Shown here piece after piece: positions 60,447 through 64,000 of a DNA stretch of 64,000 bases. Position 1 is the stretch's first letter. Each line of letters starts with the position of its first letter. The notes beneath the pieces were generated by a model. The model ran no database searches. It had not been told where the DNA came from and saw only the letters and a program-made list of their open reading frames with translations. The stretch comes from Arthrobacter sp. SLBN-122. Lineage in GTDB: Bacteria; Actinomycetota; Actinomycetes; Actinomycetales; Micrococcaceae. The position numbers and the translations under genes were made by a program. Where the stretch lies: assembly GCF_006715165.1 (NCBI RefSeq), contig NZ_VFMS01000001.1:1922001-1986000 (forward strand). The letters are read 5' to 3'.

Positions 60447-60557
60447 CGTCACGCCGGGCAGGCTTTCAGGCAGCGCACGACGGCGGGAGCCGGGTTTCCG
60501 GGGATTCCCCGCCCAAAGTGGGCCGAAAGCGTGCCGTGCGTGACGCCGTTGTCCGTC
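60447..60557. repeat. 111-bp palindromic element, copy B
   Basis: By my base count it matches 49486-49596 at about 99 of 111 positions, same orientation, without gaps. The terminal repeats (CGTCACGCCGGGCAGGCTTT and the complement of AAAGCGTGCCGTGCGTGACG) are conserved in both copies, as is the inner CGGCGGG/CCCCGCC pair. It lies between the aldehyde dehydrogenase gene and the convergent MOSC gene. Confidence 0.8.
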
Positions 60558-60594
60558 TTACGTCTTGCGAGGGCGTCCCACTAGCGCAGGCTTG

Positions 60595-61167
60595 CTAGGG
60601 CAGCCTGGAGGGCCGGAGGACGCTCGCCTCGCCTGCCCGCGCAGGGTCCAGCGGCACTGGGCTGACCAGCACGGCAGGACCCCGGTGCAGGAAGCCGCTG
60701 GAGACGGCCCGGCAGCGGATGCCGCCGCGGCCGCGCATGGCTGGATGTGCGCCGGGGGCGAGCATTTCGTTCATCCATGCGCAGGGCTGGGCATGCCGCC
60801 CGCCGTGCAGGGTCACCGAGGAGCCGCCGGATTGCAGCACAAAGTCCTGTCCCAGCAGCGGTGCCAGCTGGGCTCCGCGCAGCACCACGTTCCGGCGGGT
60901 CAGCAGGGGATCGAACGGAGCTGCGCCCAACTCGGCGGCGATGGCCTCGAGGGACTCCACGGCGAACAGGGTCACCGCAGCGTCCATGTGCGCGGCCTTG
61001 CCGAAGAACCGGTCGCCCGCGATGCCCTTGCCGGCCACCACCTCCGCCTGCCCGGCATCGGTGGTAGGGACGTCGGCGGCACCGTCGCGGGCACGGCCAA
61101 AGTAGGCATGCGCGGGGGATACCAGCAGGTGCAGGATCTCGACGTCGTACCGGAACTTTTCGGGCAT
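60595..61167 (-). CDS. MOSC-domain protein
   Basis: The 190-residue protein is a MOSC domain of the MoCo-sulfurase C-terminal family (ILHLLVSPAHAYFGRARDGA; VAGKGIAGDRFFGKAAHMDA; RRNVVLRGAQLAPLLGQDFV; CAWMNEMLAPGAHPAMRGRG). The conserved Cys in QPCAWM corresponds to the position that may carry sulfur or bind molybdopterin. Such proteins can act in molybdenum-cofactor maturation or reduction of N-hydroxylated compounds. Start ATG 61167 begins directly before the first strand. It is divergent from the hydrolase gene with about 61 bases between. Confidence 0.85.
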   Translation of the reverse strand: MPEKFRYDVEILHLLVSPAHAYFGRARDGAADVPTTDAGQAEVVAGKGIAGDRFFGKAAHMDAAVTLFAVESLEAIAAELGAAPFDPLLTRRNVVLRGAQLAPLLGQDFVLQSGGSSVTLHGGRHAQPCAWMNEMLAPGAHPAMRGRGGIRCRAVSSGFLHRGPAVLVSPVPLDPARAGEASVLRPSRLP

Positions 61168-61228
61168 ATGGCCAGCGTAGGCCAGCCCGGCATTGAAATC
61201 CTGCCGCCGGATGGAAGGATCAGGAACC

Positions 61229-62200
61229 ATGAATATCTCGCCTGCCGGCCAAGCCAGCCCGCTGCCCAGGAAACGGACGGCTCTTTTCTGGGCATCGGCG
61301 GGGTGCGCCGCCGCCCTGATGGGGGTTGCGCTGTGGATGCTTGCCGGGAACCCCGCCGTCCTGGGCGGCCACCCGCTGCTGCCGGGCATCCTGCTGGCCG
61401 CGGCAGCCGCCGGTGCAGCCTGGGCAGCCCTGCTCTGGCTCCGCCGGGATGTCCCCCGGCCCCGCTCCCGCGTCCGGGCCGTCGGGGCATGGGCCGGCAG
61501 CCTGGCCGTCCTGGCGCTCGCTGCCGGGCTGGCCTGGCTCAGCCCCTTTGCCTACCAGCCGGGCCCGACGGCGGAGGCCGGGCCGGCATCGGACCTCACC
61601 GTCACCGAAACTCCCACCGCCATCACCATGTCACCCGATGGCGGCACGACCAAGGGTCTGGTCTTCTACCCGGGCGCCCGGGTGGATGCCCGCGCCTACC
61701 AGGACATCCTTGCCCCGGTCGTCGGCGCCGGATACCGGGTGGTCATCCTGAAGGAGCCGCTCGGGCTCAGCCTGCTGGACGGCAATCAGGCCCGGTGTGC
61801 CATCGAGGCGAACACGGACGTCACCAGCTGGGCGGTGGGCGGCCACTCCCTGGGCGGGGTGTCGGCCTCCTCGTTCGCCCTCAACAACACCGATGCCACT
61901 GGCCTGGTGCTCTACGCCTCCTATCCCGTGGAATCGCTGCGGGAACGGACCGGCCTTTCCGTCCTGTCCGTCTCCGGGACCAAGGACGGACTCAGTACGC
62001 CGGACAAGATCCAGGCCTTCCGGGAACTCCTGCCCCCGGACACGGAATTCGCCGCCGTCCAAGGCGGTGTGCACGCGTTCTTCGGTGACTACGGTGCACA
62101 ACCCGGCGACGGCGAGCCCGGCATCAGCCGCAGCGCGGCACAGCAACAGGTCGCCGCCGCCACGATCAGCTTCCTGGAGCGGCTGCCGGGAAGCCGCTGA
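61229..62200 (+). CDS. Membrane-anchored alpha/beta hydrolase
   Basis: The 323-residue protein has an N-terminal membrane region of three helices (about 15-42, 50-72, 84-105). It then has an alpha/beta-hydrolase domain outside the membrane: GLVFYPGARVDARAYQDILA for the oxyanion strand, nucleophile GGHSLGG (about Ser213), Asp in SGTKDGLS and His in GGVHAFFGDYG. Similar proteins are annotated as alpha/beta hydrolase with unknown substrate. ATG 61229 follows AAGGATCAGG. It is convergent with the UvrA-like gene and unrelated to the cre cluster. Confidence 0.82.
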   Translation: MNISPAGQASPLPRKRTALFWASAGCAAALMGVALWMLAGNPAVLGGHPLLPGILLAAAAAGAAWAALLWLRRDVPRPRSRVRAVGAWAGSLAVLALAAGLAWLSPFAYQPGPTAEAGPASDLTVTETPTAITMSPDGGTTKGLVFYPGARVDARAYQDILAPVVGAGYRVVILKEPLGLSLLDGNQARCAIEANTDVTSWAVGGHSLGGVSASSFALNNTDATGLVLYASYPVESLRERTGLSVLSVSGTKDGLSTPDKIQAFRELLPPDTEFAAVQGGVHAFFGDYGAQPGDGEPGISRSAAQQQVAAATISFLERLPGSR

Positions 62201-62232
62201 CGCAGCGTCCCCAGCAGACTCAGCCGCCGGCT

Positions 62233-64000
<1,768 letters not shown>

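Noticed and set aside
49486..60557. Composite transposon or integrative element around the cre locus
   Set aside because: No transposase, integrase or att-like target duplication is visible. The short repeats alone do not prove mobility, so I report only the repeats.

Overview
The window is high-GC DNA with actinobacterial gene content. An MptB-type polyprenol-phosphomannose mannosyltransferase with GT87 partners, a GAF-ANTAR regulator, DUF3618/Holin-X/DUF5997/DUF3072 families and sugar ABC importers without their own ATPase all point to a soil actinobacterium of the Arthrobacter/Pseudarthrobacter/Paenarthrobacter group. That assignment is an inference from gene families, not from a marker gene. 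I see no rRNA, tRNA, CRISPR array, transposase or phage structural genes. Genes are dense and no gap without a gene exceeds 300 bases.

Layout. 0-15 kb: housekeeping and stress genes. These include a VOC protein, a LysR-like ligand-binding protein without its DNA-binding domain, a three-gene membrane/stress operon (DUF3618, Holin-X), a MarR regulator, a baeRF/Vms1-like protein, alditol oxidase, a pentapeptide-repeat protein, agmatine deiminase plus amidase, an alpha/beta hydrolase and RsgA. 15-17.4 kb: a GAF-ANTAR regulator, a small zinc ribbon and a membrane diguanylate cyclase. 17.4-27.2 kb: a sugar locus with a Tat-lipoprotein binding protein, two permeases, two Gfo/Idh/MocA oxidoreductases, a sugar isomerase-like TIM barrel and a ThuA protein, divergent from a LacI regulator and an enolase-superfamily dehydratase. 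27.3-30.5 kb: a xylan locus with a secreted GH10 xylanase, a LacI regulator and a secreted CE4 deacetylase, whose two enzyme promoters carry the same operator in the same place. 30.6-36.8 kb: a LacI-controlled polar-amino-acid-type ABC importer with two oxidoreductases. 36.8-45 kb: a SulP transporter, MptB, two GT87 mannosyltransferases, small proteins, and TerC behind a yybP-ykoY (manganese) riboswitch.

45-60.5 kb is the most striking part. An MHS transporter, a GntR/MFS pair and an HD-domain hydrolase precede an IclR regulator. Then comes a tight eight-gene operon: cytochrome P450, two PEP-synthase-like subunits, SDR, [2Fe-2S] ferredoxin, FAD reductase, HD phosphohydrolase and aldehyde dehydrogenase. 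This is the gene set of the Corynebacterium glutamicum cre pathway. There 4-cresol is first phosphorylated (CreHI), the phosphate ester is oxidised at the methyl group by a P450 system (CreJEF), the phosphate is removed (CreD), and the alcohol and aldehyde are oxidised to 4-hydroxybenzoate (CreG, CreC). Here the operon is accompanied by a second HD paralogue, by two copies of a probable IclR operator, and by two direct copies of a 111-bp imperfect palindrome that bracket the whole locus. The window closes with a MOSC protein, a membrane-anchored alpha/beta hydrolase and the 3' part of a UvrA-like ABC protein.
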